Shown in pieces: positions 1 to 9,634 of a stretch of 64,000 nt of DNA. A program made the position numbers and the translations under genes. Numbering within the stretch: position 1 is the stretch's first letter; each line of letters starts with the position of its first letter. This stretch comes from Lachnospira sp900551945. Its GTDB lineage: Bacteria; Bacillota; Clostridia; Lachnospirales; Lachnospiraceae. Where the stretch lies: positions 38,572 to 102,571 of the forward strand of contig DBFCCI010000001.1 of the NCBI GenBank assembly GCA_048380335.1, given 5' to 3'. A model generated the notes under the pieces. It saw nothing but the letters and a program-made list of their open reading frames with translations, was not told where the DNA came from and ran no database searches.

Positions 1-1672
1 TAGTGCCAATAATTGAGCTAATCTGTGTAGAGCTTTCATTAATAACTTCCATAGCATCTACAACCTTCTTCATATTGTCAGTACTTGAAATCAAGTTATT
101 ACCAACTGACTTAGCAACTTCATTAGCCGCCTTTGCTACATCAGCATTTCTACTAACTTCTTCTGATACATTTGTAATTGTAGCCTGTAATTCTTCAACC
201 GCACTTGATTGGTCTGTTGCACCTTCTGTAATAGACTGTGCACCTTGTGAAATATTATCAGCATTAGCTGAAACCTGCTCTGATACCACATTAATCTCTG
301 TTAATGTCTTTGAAATATCTGTTACAACTGAGAATAAAGAAGTCTTAATCTCAGCAAATTCACCAGGATACTCTGTATTAGGACTAATCTGGAAGTTATT
401 TTCAGCCATATCCTTTAATACAGCCTTCATATCCTTAATAATACTTCTAAGTGTTGCTGCCGCCTCAGAAAAGGCATCAGCAAGCAGACCAATCTCATCA
501 TCACTTTCAGCTTCAATAGTAATATCAAAATCACCATTCTTTAACTGTGTAGAAGCTTCTACTACTACATCAATTGGCTTAATATACTTACGAAGCAGAC
601 GCATTGTAAAGTAAACTATAAATATAACTGCAACAATTGAAGTAACAATCATAAGAACTAAAAGAAGATATGTATTACTATATAAGTCTGTTCTATTAAG
701 TGCGCTTGCTGCCCACCATGTCTGACTTTCAACTGTTATTGGTGAATAGTAACGTACAACCTTTGAACCTGTATCCTTCTTAGTAGTTACATTAAAAGCC
801 TTACCTGTATCTAATCCACTCTGAATCTTCTTATAATCAGAAGTTGATATTAAACTACTTAAGTTCTCACCAAGATAGTTTGTTGATTCACTGTCATAAA
901 TAATAACACCATCATTTGTTAATACATCAACATATAAAGACTTGAAGTTTTCTTGCTCAGAGTCAAGAATACTAAACTGTTCAACATTGATATCTACCAC
1001 GATAACACCCTTAACTGTGTTATTATATAAAATAGGCCATGAAGCTGTAACCATTGTAACGCCCTGGTCTTCATAAGGGTCTGTAAATACTGTATTCTTA
1101 GTATTCTTAGCTTCTGTATAGTAGCTTTGTGTACTATATTCTGAATAACTACCATAGCTTTGACAACTCTTTTTTGCAGCATCAGACTCACTTACATAGA
1201 TTGAATAATCAGTCTTTGCTGGGTCAAAAGCATTTGGCTCAAAGAATACACCAATACCAGTAATAGCACTACCACTTGATACTGATGACCAAGCATTGTA
1301 AAGAATGAAATCTTCTACCTGCTTGTTAATTCTTTGTAACTGAATGTCGTATAATGCACTCTTTTCTGTTTCACCAGTGTATCCATTTTGGTCTTGTATC
1401 TTATATGCGTCTTCGATATAAGCTTGAATGTTAGAAGCTGTATTAGCTGCCACATCTACTACTGATTGAACATTCTGTCCATTCTTTTCTGCGAGTCCTA
1501 TAAACTCATCATTAATACTGTTAGAAAGGAAATTACTACTAAGTCCTACACTTATGGCAACAAGAGCTATCATACATACAACAACTAGTACTCCGATAGC
1601 CGATGCTGTCTTCTTTGCCAAGCTACCACTATTAAATAAATTCTTTTTCTTTTTTTTCAAATCATCTGCCAT
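1..1672 (-). CDS. Methyl-accepting chemotaxis protein, C-terminus cut by window edge
   Basis: Membrane chemoreceptor that should signal to CheA/CheW. The frame is open from the ATG at 1672 (ribosome site GGAGGAG) to the window edge, giving 557 residues without a stop. A basic N-terminus is followed by a membrane segment at about residues 17-40, an extracytoplasmic sensor of dCache size (about 45-320), a second membrane segment near 335-355, a HAMP region and the start of the coiled-coil signalling domain with repeated QSSAVEEL-type heptads. The tip that contacts CheA lies outside the window. The ligand is not predictable. Family assignment is confident from the architecture. No chemotaxis or flagellar partner is visible nearby. 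Confidence 0.93.
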   Translation of the reverse strand, partial: MADDLKKKKKNLFNSGSLAKKTASAIGVLVVVCMIALVAISVGLSSNFLSNSINDEFIGLAEKNGQNVQSVVDVAANTASNIQAYIEDAYKIQDQNGYTGETEKSALYDIQLQRINKQVEDFILYNAWSSVSSGSAITGIGVFFEPNAFDPAKTDYSIYVSESDAAKKSCQSYGSYSEYSTQSYYTEAKNTKNTVFTDPYEDQGVTMVTASWPILYNNTVKGVIVVDINVEQFSILDSEQENFKSLYVDVLTNDGVIIYDSESTNYLGENLSSLISTSDYKKIQSGLDTGKAFNVTTKKDTGSKVVRYYSPITVESQTWWAASALNRTDLYSNTYLLLVLMIVTSIVAVIFIVYFTMRLLRKYIKPIDVVVEASTQLKNGDFDITIEAESDDEIGLLADAFSEAAATLRSIIKDMKAVLKDMAENNFQISPNTEYPGEFAEIKTSLFSVVTDISKTLTEINVVSEQVSANADNISQGAQSITEGATDQSSAVEELQATITNVSEEVSRNADVAKAANEVAKSVGNNLISSTDNMKKVVDAMEVINESSTQISSIIGT

Positions 1673-1897
1673 ACTTTACTCCTCCTACATCTTAATTCAC
1701 GCAGCTTAACTATATAGTCCTTATAGCCAGATTATATATGCTGTATGTTTGCAATTTATAATAACTGTTTAATAATTATTCAATATAAATAATATAAAAC
1801 ACTTATTAACTCTTTTGAAAAAGTAATTTCCCTCTAATGTTGTTGCCCCTCTATATCTTTCAGCATTAATTTACTCTATTTCAAATATTGTAATTTT

Positions 1898-2512
1898 TTA
1901 TTGATGTTCATTTATATAGTCTTCTAATATCTGCGCTGCCATGCCAATTAATTCCTTGCAAGGTCGCTTCTTGTAATACTCTTGTGTCCTTGCTTCTGGC
2001 ACTGGTGACTGTTCTTTAACTGACAATCCAAGAAGTTCTCTACATACGATTGATTTGTTTTTTTGTTCAAATGTATGCGCCAGCTCTTGAATTACTGAAT
2101 AATGATTAGCTTTAATCTGCCCCGTTTCTGGTGTACTATATCCATATAGATATCCTGCCACAATAAACATACCACTGACACTTCCACAAACTTCTCTTAA
2201 TCTTCCCATTCCCCCGCCGAATGAAGAACTAATTCGTATAAGAGAATCTGTGTCAACATCTATAATATCGGCAAATGCAAGCACAACCGACTGCGCACAA
2301 TTGTAACCTTTGAGAAAATTATTCATTGCAAGCTCGCTTCTTGAAACTTTCTTAACATTCACTTCTTTACACTCCCCCTGAACAAGCTGTCTTTCAACAC
2401 TATCTTTGTTGATATCTTGTAATAAAATATTGTCTTGTTCTGAATAAGCTTCATTAACTTTTTGTTGCGCATTTTGTGCTAAATAAGCCTTTTTTTCCAA
2501 TTTTTCTTTCAT
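1898..2512 (-). CDS. C_GCAxxG_C_C family redox-type protein
   Basis: Protein of 204 residues. From about residue 60 it follows the C_GCAxxG_C_C family pattern: the NCAQSV motif with Cys72, a glycine-rich FGGGMG run, CGSVSG with Cys109, then Cys157 and Cys185 near the C-terminus. The family position normally Gly before Cys is Asn here. The family is thought to be redox active, but no reaction is established. The first 58 residues are a charged, Gln/Asn-rich extension not needed for the family fold, with one extra Cys48. The start is set by GAAGG five bases upstream of the ATG. It stands alone between the chemoreceptor and a palindrome-rich spacer. Confidence 0.8.
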   Translation of the reverse strand: MKEKLEKKAYLAQNAQQKVNEAYSEQDNILLQDINKDSVERQLVQGECKEVNVKKVSRSELAMNNFLKGYNCAQSVVLAFADIIDVDTDSLIRISSSFGGGMGRLREVCGSVSGMFIVAGYLYGYSTPETGQIKANHYSVIQELAHTFEQKNKSIVCRELLGLSVKEQSPVPEARTQEYYKKRPCKELIGMAAQILEDYINEHQ

Positions 2513-2811
2513 AATACCTTCTCTTTTAGTATTTCAAAAAACTTCTTTAATAACTTTTCTCACCACTATTCCATGTAGTGCAATTGTACCGCTAAATTAA
2601 TACTATTGCAACCACTTTATTTTTATTTATTTAATATTGTTTAGGAAATTTTTACGAATATCAATCAAATCCGCCAACTTTTCAATCATTTTTAATCAAT
2701 TCCCAAACACGACGTTGGAGTAAGCAATCAGCGACACCAATTTAACATCAATTTTATTTTTTATCCCACTCCCCAAAAATTCATATTTTATAAGTCAACT
2801 AAAGCCCCGTT
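2513..2811. repeat. Spacer with a decayed copy of the 35 kb/45 kb structured element (core 2695-2750)
   Basis: No gene is visible here. The stretch 2701-2745 matches the core of the element at 35376-35574: a CCC-ACACGACGT-GG hairpin followed by AAGCAA-CAGCGACAC. About three quarters of aligned bases agree by eye. The second hairpin has lost its 3' arm and the long outer arms are not recognisable, although TTTATCC-ACT a little downstream may be a remnant of the right arm. I read it as a relic copy. Promoter signals for the gene at 1898-2512 presumably also lie here but are not clear. Confidence 0.5.
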
Positions 2812-2955
2812 AAGCTAGCAGTATTGTATAAAGCAATGAAATAAAAGCCTATATTTGTATGACAGCAGCGAACGCTCTTGTTCGATAATGACATACAAAT
2901 ATAGACTTTTGTCCTTTCACTGGTGTGTGAATGTTTTATACAATACTGATAGCTT
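2812..2955. repeat. Long structured palindrome, family D/E, copy 1
   Basis: A 144-base near-palindrome. Outer arms (2812-2832 with 2935-2955) pair over CAGTATTGTATAAA. An inner stem is built on TATATTTGTATG pairing with CATACAAATATA, and a small CGAAC/GTTCG hairpin closes the centre. The copy at 6566-6714 has the same plan, with both sides of the outer stem changed together. It begins 31 bases past the stop codon of the ABC transporter gene when read on the minus strand. It could be a miniature mobile element or a structured 3' RNA; the sequence alone does not decide. Confidence 0.75.
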
Positions 2956-2985
2956 TCACAGCTTAAAATCACAAAAATATGAACT

Positions 2986-5733
2986 CTATTCTGTCCTTAA
3001 TGCTGTCACAGGGTCTTTCTTTGCCGCATTTTTAGCAGGAATAAGCCCCCCAATAAATGTAAGCACCATACTAAGAATTATAAGCACCACCGCACTAACT
3101 GGTGGAAGTGCCGCATTTACCGAAGTCGACTTTGTAACTGCGTGTATAATACTATTACTTGGAATTAACAACAACAATGTAATAGCAATACCAATTATTC
3201 CCGAACAGAAACCAATAATAAAAGTTTCTGCATTAAATACTTGTGAAATATTTCTCTTAGAAGCTCCAATTGCTCGAAGAATACCAATTTCCTTAGTTCT
3301 TTCAAGTACAGAAATATAAGTAATAATACCAATCATAATAGAAGAAACCACAAGAGATACCGCCACAAACGCTACTAATACATAAGTTATTACATTAATA
3401 ATAGTAGTAACACTACTCATAAGAAGTCCAACATAATCTGTATAACTTATCTTGTCTTCTTCATTAGCACCCTCATTATATTTCTTAATACAATCAGATA
3501 CAGCATCTTTATCTTCAAAACTATCTACATAAATATTAATAGCTGATGGTGCATCATAGCTTATAACACCAAAGCTATCCATATTATCATCATACGTTCC
3601 TGTTGAAATATAAGTATTATATATAGAAAGAAGTGTTTCATCATCAGGATTTTGTAAATACGAGTCAAGCATTTCAGCTTGCTGTGCTTCACTCATCGCC
3701 ATAATTTGAGTATACATCTGCTGATTGTCAGCATATATCATTTGTATCATATTTTTAAACATAGAAGCCTTATCACTTACACCCAAATTAGCAAGATATA
3801 CTTTAGCATCTGCAATCTTAGCATTATCATCAGCAGGAGAAAATGCCATTCCATTTGTCACATTAATATCCTTGTTTTCTCTTTGAGCCTTAACAACGTC
3901 ACTCTTATCTGCATAATCAATAAGATAATCTGTAAGAGCCTTTGTATAACCAATAGCACTGTTAATAAGTGCATTGTCGTTATCATCATTTTGTCTTACA
4001 ACACCGACAACCTTAAGCTTCAAGCCATCTGCTGCTATATCCTTCAACTTTGCAGTATCATTTGAAATAGACTTGTAATTTCCACTGTCATCTTTTACAT
4101 AAGTGTCACTAGCAGGCACAAGATAATATTCCTTATTGCATATATCTTCATAAGATAACTTAAGTGTATCCATTGTCACTTCTTCGCTCGCGTCAATCTT
4201 CTTCATAATATCCTTATATTCAGAAGTTGGAAGTATTCCAAGCTGATAAAGAACTGCTGACGAAATCTCGTTATTCTTATTAAGCACCATTACAACTTCA
4301 TCATAAGCTGATGGCCAATTGCCATAAAGTACATCGTAAGAGTCTGTTACTGCCTTACTTACTGAAGCCGGTTCACTTCCTGAGAGAAGCTCTGTAAAAT
4401 TATTACTCTTTGTAGTTGTACCCATAGACATTGACATTCCACCATAAGACGATGACATATCTGCCATCATATTTGTAGCAGAAGCCGAATTATTACTTCT
4501 CAATGTACTACCATCTGTATTTACAAATGTTCCTTCTGAGTCATAAGTAAATACATCAAACTTAGTATTGTAAGAATAAACGATACCATTTTCTCTAATA
4601 TACTTATTAATCTCACTGTCAGAATTATCAAGATACTTCTTAAACTCAGTTAAGTTATTCTTTGTAAAACTTGTTGTAATACTAGAAGCCATCTCAATAT
4701 CCTTGCCATTAGAATACACTCCGTCAAGCTCGTGATTTACCGCCTGCGTATCGTCCATAGAAGACTGCCCCTTCTGCATAATGCTAGTAAGGTCAATGGT
4801 TTCTGCTTCTATTGAGATTGGATAAGAAGTCATCGTACTTTTTTGTATATCAGTTATATAAGTATTCACTCCATTTGAAAATGATAAAATAAGAGCAATT
4901 CCTATAATACCAATCGAGCCTGCAAACGCCGTAAGAAATGTCCTACCCTTTTTTGTTCTTAGATTGTTAAATGACAACGACAGCGCTGTAAGTATCGACA
5001 TTGATGACTTACCCATGTTTTTATGCTGTGGCTCTTGTAGCTTTTCTTTTTCTATGTCAAATGGAGCTGTATCATCAACTATATGACCATCTTTTACTCT
5101 TACAATTCTTGTAGCGTAATCCTCGGCAAGCTCTGGATTGTGAGTTACCATTACAACAAGCCTATCTTTTGCGACTTCCTTTAAAAGCTCCATTACTTGA
5201 ACACTTGTTTCAGAGTCAAGCGCACCTGTTGGCTCATCGGCAAGCAAAATATCAGGATTATTAACTAATGCTCTAGCAATCGCAACTCTTTGCATTTGTC
5301 CGCCCGACATCTGATTAGGTCGTTTGTGAAGCTGATTGCCAAGTCCTACCTTTTCTAGTGCTTCTTTAGCTCGCTTTCTTCTTTCAGTACGACTTATACC
5401 AGAAATAGTAAGCGCAAGCTCTACATTTGAAAGCACCGATTGATGTGGTATAAGATTATAACTTTGGAATACGAAACCAATTGTGTGATTTCTATAAGAG
5501 TCCCAATCCCTGTCCTTATATTTTTTAGTGGAAATAGCATTGATAATAAGGTCGCCACTGTCATATCTGTCAAGACCGCCGATAATATTAAGAAGTGTAG
5601 TCTTACCTGAACCCGATGGGCCTAGAATTGCTACGAACTCATTATCCCTTAGATTAAGTGACACGTTATCAAGCGCCGTCTGCACCAAATCACCAGTCTT
5701 ATACTTTTTGCAAATATTTTGTACTTGAAGCAT
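2986..5733 (-). CDS. ABC transporter, fused ATP-binding protein and FtsX-type permease (MacB-like)
   Basis: Single polypeptide of 915 residues. The N-terminal ATPase has Walker A GPSGSGKT at 38-45, signature MSGGQ at 143-147, Walker B ILLADE at 163-168 and the switch His at 199. A first membrane helix lies near 265-285, followed by a very large extracytoplasmic domain of about 480 residues and three closing helices between about 775 and 910, as in FtsX/MacB permeases. Such proteins couple ATP hydrolysis to work on lipids, peptides or envelope proteins outside the membrane (mechanotransmission) rather than classical import. The extracellular domain has a Met/Ser-rich stretch near 430-450. No partner membrane-fusion protein is present. 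The substrate is unknown. The start ATG at 5733 follows GAGG. Confidence 0.9.
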   Translation of the reverse strand: MLQVQNICKKYKTGDLVQTALDNVSLNLRDNEFVAILGPSGSGKTTLLNIIGGLDRYDSGDLIINAISTKKYKDRDWDSYRNHTIGFVFQSYNLIPHQSVLSNVELALTISGISRTERRKRAKEALEKVGLGNQLHKRPNQMSGGQMQRVAIARALVNNPDILLADEPTGALDSETSVQVMELLKEVAKDRLVVMVTHNPELAEDYATRIVRVKDGHIVDDTAPFDIEKEKLQEPQHKNMGKSSMSILTALSLSFNNLRTKKGRTFLTAFAGSIGIIGIALILSFSNGVNTYITDIQKSTMTSYPISIEAETIDLTSIMQKGQSSMDDTQAVNHELDGVYSNGKDIEMASSITTSFTKNNLTEFKKYLDNSDSEINKYIRENGIVYSYNTKFDVFTYDSEGTFVNTDGSTLRSNNSASATNMMADMSSSYGGMSMSMGTTTKSNNFTELLSGSEPASVSKAVTDSYDVLYGNWPSAYDEVVMVLNKNNEISSAVLYQLGILPTSEYKDIMKKIDASEEVTMDTLKLSYEDICNKEYYLVPASDTYVKDDSGNYKSISNDTAKLKDIAADGLKLKVVGVVRQNDDNDNALINSAIGYTKALTDYLIDYADKSDVVKAQRENKDINVTNGMAFSPADDNAKIADAKVYLANLGVSDKASMFKNMIQMIYADNQQMYTQIMAMSEAQQAEMLDSYLQNPDDETLLSIYNTYISTGTYDDNMDSFGVISYDAPSAINIYVDSFEDKDAVSDCIKKYNEGANEEDKISYTDYVGLLMSSVTTIINVITYVLVAFVAVSLVVSSIMIGIITYISVLERTKEIGILRAIGASKRNISQVFNAETFIIGFCSGIIGIAITLLLLIPSNSIIHAVTKSTSVNAALPPVSAVVLIILSMVLTFIGGLIPAKNAAKKDPVTALRTE

Positions 5734-6054
5734 ATATTCCTCATTTCTAATTATTTATTTTTACTTTTTATATTCCAAATTCATATTCACAATTCACTTT
5801 TATCTATTATCTACAATATTATTACTCATATTGCAGTTTATGCAAAAATGGCTTTTCTTAATATAAATTAATTTGCCTCACTTATTATTTATCACAATAA
5901 GAAATCATATTACCAATAGTATTAAATAGTGATTTAAAATATATAATCTGGAAATAAAAAAAATAATCTAAGTAAGTTTAAAATTCAACTTACTGCCTTG
6001 TGCAATAAAAATTTTAAACCCACTTAGTTGATGTTAAAATTTTAACAAGTTGTT
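5734..6054. terminator. AT-rich spacer with a long hairpin at 5968-6027
   Basis: No gene is seen. An inverted repeat CTAAGT..GTTTAAAATT (from 5968) pairs with AATTTTAAAC..ACTTAG (to 6027) and lies 28 bases beyond the stop of the minus-strand Dabb gene. It is followed by the smaller palindrome TTAAAATTTTAA at 6033-6044. It is a likely terminator for the Dabb gene, although there is no clean U-run. The rest should hold the promoter of the ABC gene; no strong match was found. Confidence 0.45.
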
Positions 6055-6357
6055 TTAATCTTCGTAATCCATGCACATTCTTACCTGCATAAATGGTCTT
6101 ACAAATGTATCTGCTACATGAACGTGAGCAGGGTTTTTTTGATATGCCTTTAATGCTTCTTCGCTTTCAAGCTCAGAGTCAAGCATAATATCACAAGTAG
6201 AAGAAGCCAAACCGTCAATAATTACATTACATTTAACAAGCCCATCAACAACGCCAACAAGCCCTTCTAAGTTCTTCTTAACTCCAGCCTTAATCTCTTT
6301 CTTTTCTTCCTCTGTCTTATCTTCTTTAATTTTCCATAAAATAATATGATGTACCAT
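6055..6357 (-). CDS. Dabb (stress-responsive A/B barrel) family protein
   Basis: A 100-residue protein beginning MVHHIILWKIKED and ending with HVADTFVRPFMQVRMCMDYED. The opening VHHIILWK strand, the K-x-x-LEGLVG centre and the HVHVADTFVRP end are typical of the dimeric ferredoxin-like Dabb fold. Members range from stress proteins to polyketide cyclases; without a cluster context the reaction cannot be assigned. It is complete, starts after GAGAGG, and stands as a single gene. Confidence 0.85.
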   Translation of the reverse strand: MVHHIILWKIKEDKTEEEKKEIKAGVKKNLEGLVGVVDGLVKCNVIIDGLASSTCDIMLDSELESEEALKAYQKNPAHVHVADTFVRPFMQVRMCMDYED

Positions 6358-6565
6358 TTTTTATTTCCTCTCAAAATATGTTTTTTACAAATTATAATAT
6401 ACCAAACTGACGTACTTGTATACTTATCACACCCAAAATTTATATTACTTTAAGATTAGCCTTAAAATTTTAATACTATTATTGACATTTCAACCATATA
6501 CAATGTAAACTTGTCGTTGTGACAAATCTTCATATTTTCTATATTCAATAAATTTTAAAAAAATA

Positions 6566-6714
6566 GATATCAGTAATATATAAACTAAATGCAGCATTAA
6601 AAGAACAATTTTCTATATTTGTATGACAGTAGCGAACTCACTTGTTCGATAATAGCATATAAATATAGGAAATTGTACTTTTACTGGTGTGTGTATTTAT
6701 ATATTACTGATATC
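6566..6714. repeat. Long structured palindrome, family D/E, copy 2
   Basis: A 149-base palindrome whose outer arms, GATATCAGTAATATATAAA (6566-6584) and its exact complement (6696-6714), pair without mismatch. The centre repeats TATATTTGTATGACAG-AGCGAAC, a short CTTGTTCG hairpin and CTTTTACTGGTGTGTG, all shared with 2812-2955. It lies in the 409-base spacer between the Dabb gene and plsC, about 50 bases before the plsC start, so it could act in the plsC leader. Because the sister copy is not upstream of a plus-strand gene, a mobile or 3'-end role fits both copies better. Confidence 0.75.
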
Positions 6715-6766
6715 AAAAATATAAAATATGAAAATTTCAAAAATATTATGAAAGGAAATATTTTAA

Positions 6767-7498
6767 ATGATACGATTAATATTAATTGTACTCTACATAA
6801 TCCTACACGCCATATTTGGTATCATATTACTACCGCTGTGTTGGATTGTTGGTAAGATTAATCCTCAAGCCAAAGACAAGCTTTCATTAGGCATAATCAA
6901 AGTTACATTTAAAATGATTTTGTTTATCTCTGGAGTTAAAACCACCGCTATCGGAGTTGAAAACATTCCAACTGATGAACCTGTTCTTTTCATTGGCAAT
7001 CACAGAGGTTTTTATGACATAATCGTTTCTTATACATATATGAAACGTCCTACAGGTTACGTTGCTAAAAAAGAAATGAACAAATTTCTCTATGTAAGAC
7101 GATGGATGAAAAACATTCAATGCCTATTTCTTGACAGAGAAAATATGAAAGAAGGCTTAAAAACTATTCTTAAAGGAATTGATAATATAAAAAATGGAAT
7201 TTCTGTATTTATCTTTCCAGAAGGTACAAGAAATAAATGTGACGGTATACAGCCATTTCACGCAGGAAGCTTTAAATTTGCCGAAAAAACCAACTGTAAG
7301 ATTATACCTGTAGTACAAAACAACACAGACACAGTATTTGAAAGACAACTTCCACGCATAAAAAAGGCACATACTGTAATTGAATTTGGCAAGCCAATAG
7401 ATATTACACAATTCTCAAGAGAAGAACGCAAACAAATTCACGAATACACAAGAAATGTTATGATTGAAATGTACGAAAAAAACAAGACTTTAGTGTAG
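6767..7498 (+). CDS. plsC: 1-acyl-sn-glycerol-3-phosphate acyltransferase
   Basis: PlsC acylates the sn-2 position of lysophosphatidic acid to give phosphatidic acid at the cytoplasmic membrane. The 243-residue protein has an N-terminal hydrophobic anchor (about 1-28), the catalytic NHRGFYD block at 78-84 and the substrate-binding FPEGTR block at 150-155, in family order and spacing. The ATG at 6767 follows AAAGGA. It is alone on the plus strand, 75 bases ahead of a small membrane protein, and lies just after palindrome copy 2. The symbol is given by family; exact acyl-acceptor preference is not visible. Confidence 0.88.
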   Translation: MIRLILIVLYIILHAIFGIILLPLCWIVGKINPQAKDKLSLGIIKVTFKMILFISGVKTTAIGVENIPTDEPVLFIGNHRGFYDIIVSYTYMKRPTGYVAKKEMNKFLYVRRWMKNIQCLFLDRENMKEGLKTILKGIDNIKNGISVFIFPEGTRNKCDGIQPFHAGSFKFAEKTNCKIIPVVQNNTDTVFERQLPRIKKAHTVIEFGKPIDITQFSREERKQIHEYTRNVMIEMYEKNKTLV

Positions 7499-7573
7499 TC
7501 TTGTACTTTCCAAATTTTTCACACTATGATATAATAGATAAATCTTATAAATTATTATTAGGAGGAAATACCA

Positions 7574-8023
7574 ATGCCAGTTTGGGTAACAGTATTATTA
7601 GTTATTTTGGCTATATTGCTTGTTGCATTTATCGCACTTATGATTTTTGGAAACAAGCTCCGTAAAAAGCAGGAAAGCCAGCAAGCACAGATTGACGCAG
7701 CAAAGCAAGTCATGTCGATGTTAGTTATTGATAAAAAGAAAATGAAGCTAAAAGACGCAGGGCTTCCTAAGATGGTTATTGACCAAACACCTAAGTATTT
7801 AAGAGGAAGCAAAATGCCAATCGTAAAAGCTAAGATTGGTCCAAGAGTTATGACTCTTATGGCAGACCCTCAAGTTTTTGACCTTATCCCTACTAAAGCT
7901 GAAATTAAAGCCGAAGTAAGTGGTATCTACATCACTGGTATTAAGTCTGTAAGAGGTGGCAAGATTGTTACACCTGAAAAGAAACAAAAAGGACTTAAGA
8001 AGTTTTTTAACAAGAATAAATAA
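7574..8023 (+). CDS. Single-pass membrane protein of unknown function
   Basis: I do not recognise a characterised family. The 149-residue protein starts with a membrane helix (about residues 3-26), then a basic, Gln-rich, probably helical stretch (27-55), then a compact soluble part rich in K, V and I (60-130), and ends with a very basic tail. The topology suggests a cytoplasmic domain anchored by its N-terminus. A strong AGGAGG precedes the ATG and a terminator hairpin follows at 8061, so it looks like a separately expressed gene. Confidence 0.75.
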   Translation: MPVWVTVLLVILAILLVAFIALMIFGNKLRKKQESQQAQIDAAKQVMSMLVIDKKKMKLKDAGLPKMVIDQTPKYLRGSKMPIVKAKIGPRVMTLMADPQVFDLIPTKAEIKAEVSGIYITGIKSVRGGKIVTPEKKQKGLKKFFNKNK

Positions 8024-8060
8024 ACCAGCCAACACTTAAATATTATAAGATATTATTAAT

Positions 8061-8100
8061 GACTGTCGTACATAACTAATCTTTGTTCGGCAGTCTTTTC
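8061..8100 (+). terminator. Rho-independent terminator of the 7574-8023 gene
   Basis: GACTGTCG at 8061-8068 pairs with CGGCAGTC at 8088-8095 (one G-U pair), with further pairing of ACA/TGT towards the loop. The sequence TTTTCT follows on the plus strand. Confidence 0.7.
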
Positions 8101-8191
8101 TATTACAATTACTATTTTTGTATTTTACAATAAATTGTGCAGGCAAACTGATATGATATTAAAAACAATTTTTTAAGATAGGAGTTATTTT

Positions 8192-9634
8192 ATGCGTAAT
8201 TTGACATTATTAACAGATTTATATGAACTTACAATGATGCAGGGTTATTTTAAAACAGGAAATAACCGTACTGTAATATTTGACGCCTTTCATAGAAAGA
8301 ACCCTTGTGACGGAGGATATTCTATTTCTTGCGGTCTTGACCAAGTAATTGACTACATTAACAATCTTCATTTTACAGAAGACGATATAACTTACCTTAG
8401 AAGCCTTAATATATTTGATGAAGACTTCCTTGAATACCTTGCCAACTTCAAATTCACTGGTGATATTTATGCTATTCCAGAAGGTTCAGTAATGTTTCCA
8501 AAAGAACCTATCGTAAAAGTTATAGCTCCTATTATGGAAGCACAGCTTGTTGAAACTGCCATTCTTAACATAATCAACCACCAAAGCCTTATTGCTACAA
8601 AGGCAGCTAGAGTGTGTTACGCAGCTCAAGGTGATGGAATTATGGAATTCGGTCTTAGACGAGCTCAAGGACCTGACGCAGGTATTTATGGAGCAAGGGC
8701 AGCAGTTATCGCAGGTTGTATTGGAACAAGTAATGTATTAGCGGGTCAGATGTTCAACATTCCAGTTAAAGGAACTCATGCACATAGCTGGATTATGAGC
8801 TTCCCAGATGAATACACAGCCTTTAAGACTTACGCAGACCTTTATCCTAATGCTTGTATTCTTCTTGTTGACACTTACGACACACTCCGCTCTGGTGTAC
8901 CTAACGCAATAAAGGTATTTACAGAAATGAGAAATGCGGGCATTGAACTTAAAGGTTATGGAATTAGACTTGACTCTGGTGACTTAGCTTACCTTACTAA
9001 GAAAGCTAGAAAAATGCTTGACAATGCAGGCTTTGAAGATGCTATTATTTCAGCTTCAAGTGACCTTGACGAATACCTTATTGACTCATTAAAGACACAA
9101 GGCGCACAGATTACTTCATGGGGTGTTGGTACTAACCTTATTACTTCAAAAGACAACCCAGCCTTTGGCGGTGTATACAAACTCGCCGCTGTTATGGGTG
9201 ATGATGGAAAATTTATTCCTAAGATTAAAGTATCTGAAAATTCCGAAAAGATTACTAATCCGGGAAATAAGACTGTATACAGAGTATATGACACTAATGG
9301 TATGATTAAAGCTGACCTTATTACTCTTGCTGATGAAAAATATGATGAAACAGAACCACTCCTTTTATTTGACCCAATTGAAACATGGAAAAAGACACTC
9401 CTTGAACCGGGTGAATATACAATGCGTGAAATTATGGTTCAAGTATTTAAAAATGGAGAATGTGTATACACAACACCAGAAGTTATGGATATTCAAGCAT
9501 ACTGTAAGAAAGAATTAGCAACAGTATGGGACGAAACAAAGCGACTTATCAATCCTCAAGAAGTACACGTTGACCTTTCAAAGCCATTATATGATATCAA
9601 GCACGAACTTCTTAATAATTATGGAAGAGATTAA
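8192..9634 (+). CDS. pncB: Nicotinate phosphoribosyltransferase
   Basis: Joins nicotinate to phosphoribosyl pyrophosphate, using ATP, to give nicotinate mononucleotide in NAD salvage. The 480-residue protein opens with TDLYELTMMQGYF, carries the GTHAHSWIM block near residue 195 that includes the phosphorylated His of the family, and has RLDSGDLAYL near 257, all diagnostic of the enzyme. Length suits the longer Firmicutes subgroup. The ATG at 8192 is preceded by AGGAG. It is a single-gene unit. No NAD- or NiaR-type control site was recognised in the 170-base leader. Confidence 0.95.
   Translation: MRNLTLLTDLYELTMMQGYFKTGNNRTVIFDAFHRKNPCDGGYSISCGLDQVIDYINNLHFTEDDITYLRSLNIFDEDFLEYLANFKFTGDIYAIPEGSVMFPKEPIVKVIAPIMEAQLVETAILNIINHQSLIATKAARVCYAAQGDGIMEFGLRRAQGPDAGIYGARAAVIAGCIGTSNVLAGQMFNIPVKGTHAHSWIMSFPDEYTAFKTYADLYPNACILLVDTYDTLRSGVPNAIKVFTEMRNAGIELKGYGIRLDSGDLAYLTKKARKMLDNAGFEDAIISASSDLDEYLIDSLKTQGAQITSWGVGTNLITSKDNPAFGGVYKLAAVMGDDGKFIPKIKVSENSEKITNPGNKTVYRVYDTNGMIKADLITLADEKYDETEPLLLFDPIETWKKTLLEPGEYTMREIMVQVFKNGECVYTTPEVMDIQAYCKKELATVWDETKRLINPQEVHVDLSKPLYDIKHELLNNYGRD

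Noticed and set aside
2855..3319. Plus-strand open frame across palindrome copy 1 and the ABC gene 3' end
   Set aside because: It runs through a structured palindrome and the antisense of a well-supported permease, with no family motif.
6566..6766. Riboswitch in the plsC leader
   Set aside because: The sister copy of the same structure is not upstream of any plus-strand gene, so a cis-regulatory role specific to plsC is unsupported.
6619..6855. Plus-strand frame inside palindrome copy 2 and the plsC start
   Set aside because: It resembles the copy 1 frame only because both read the same palindrome; plsC is clearly the real gene.
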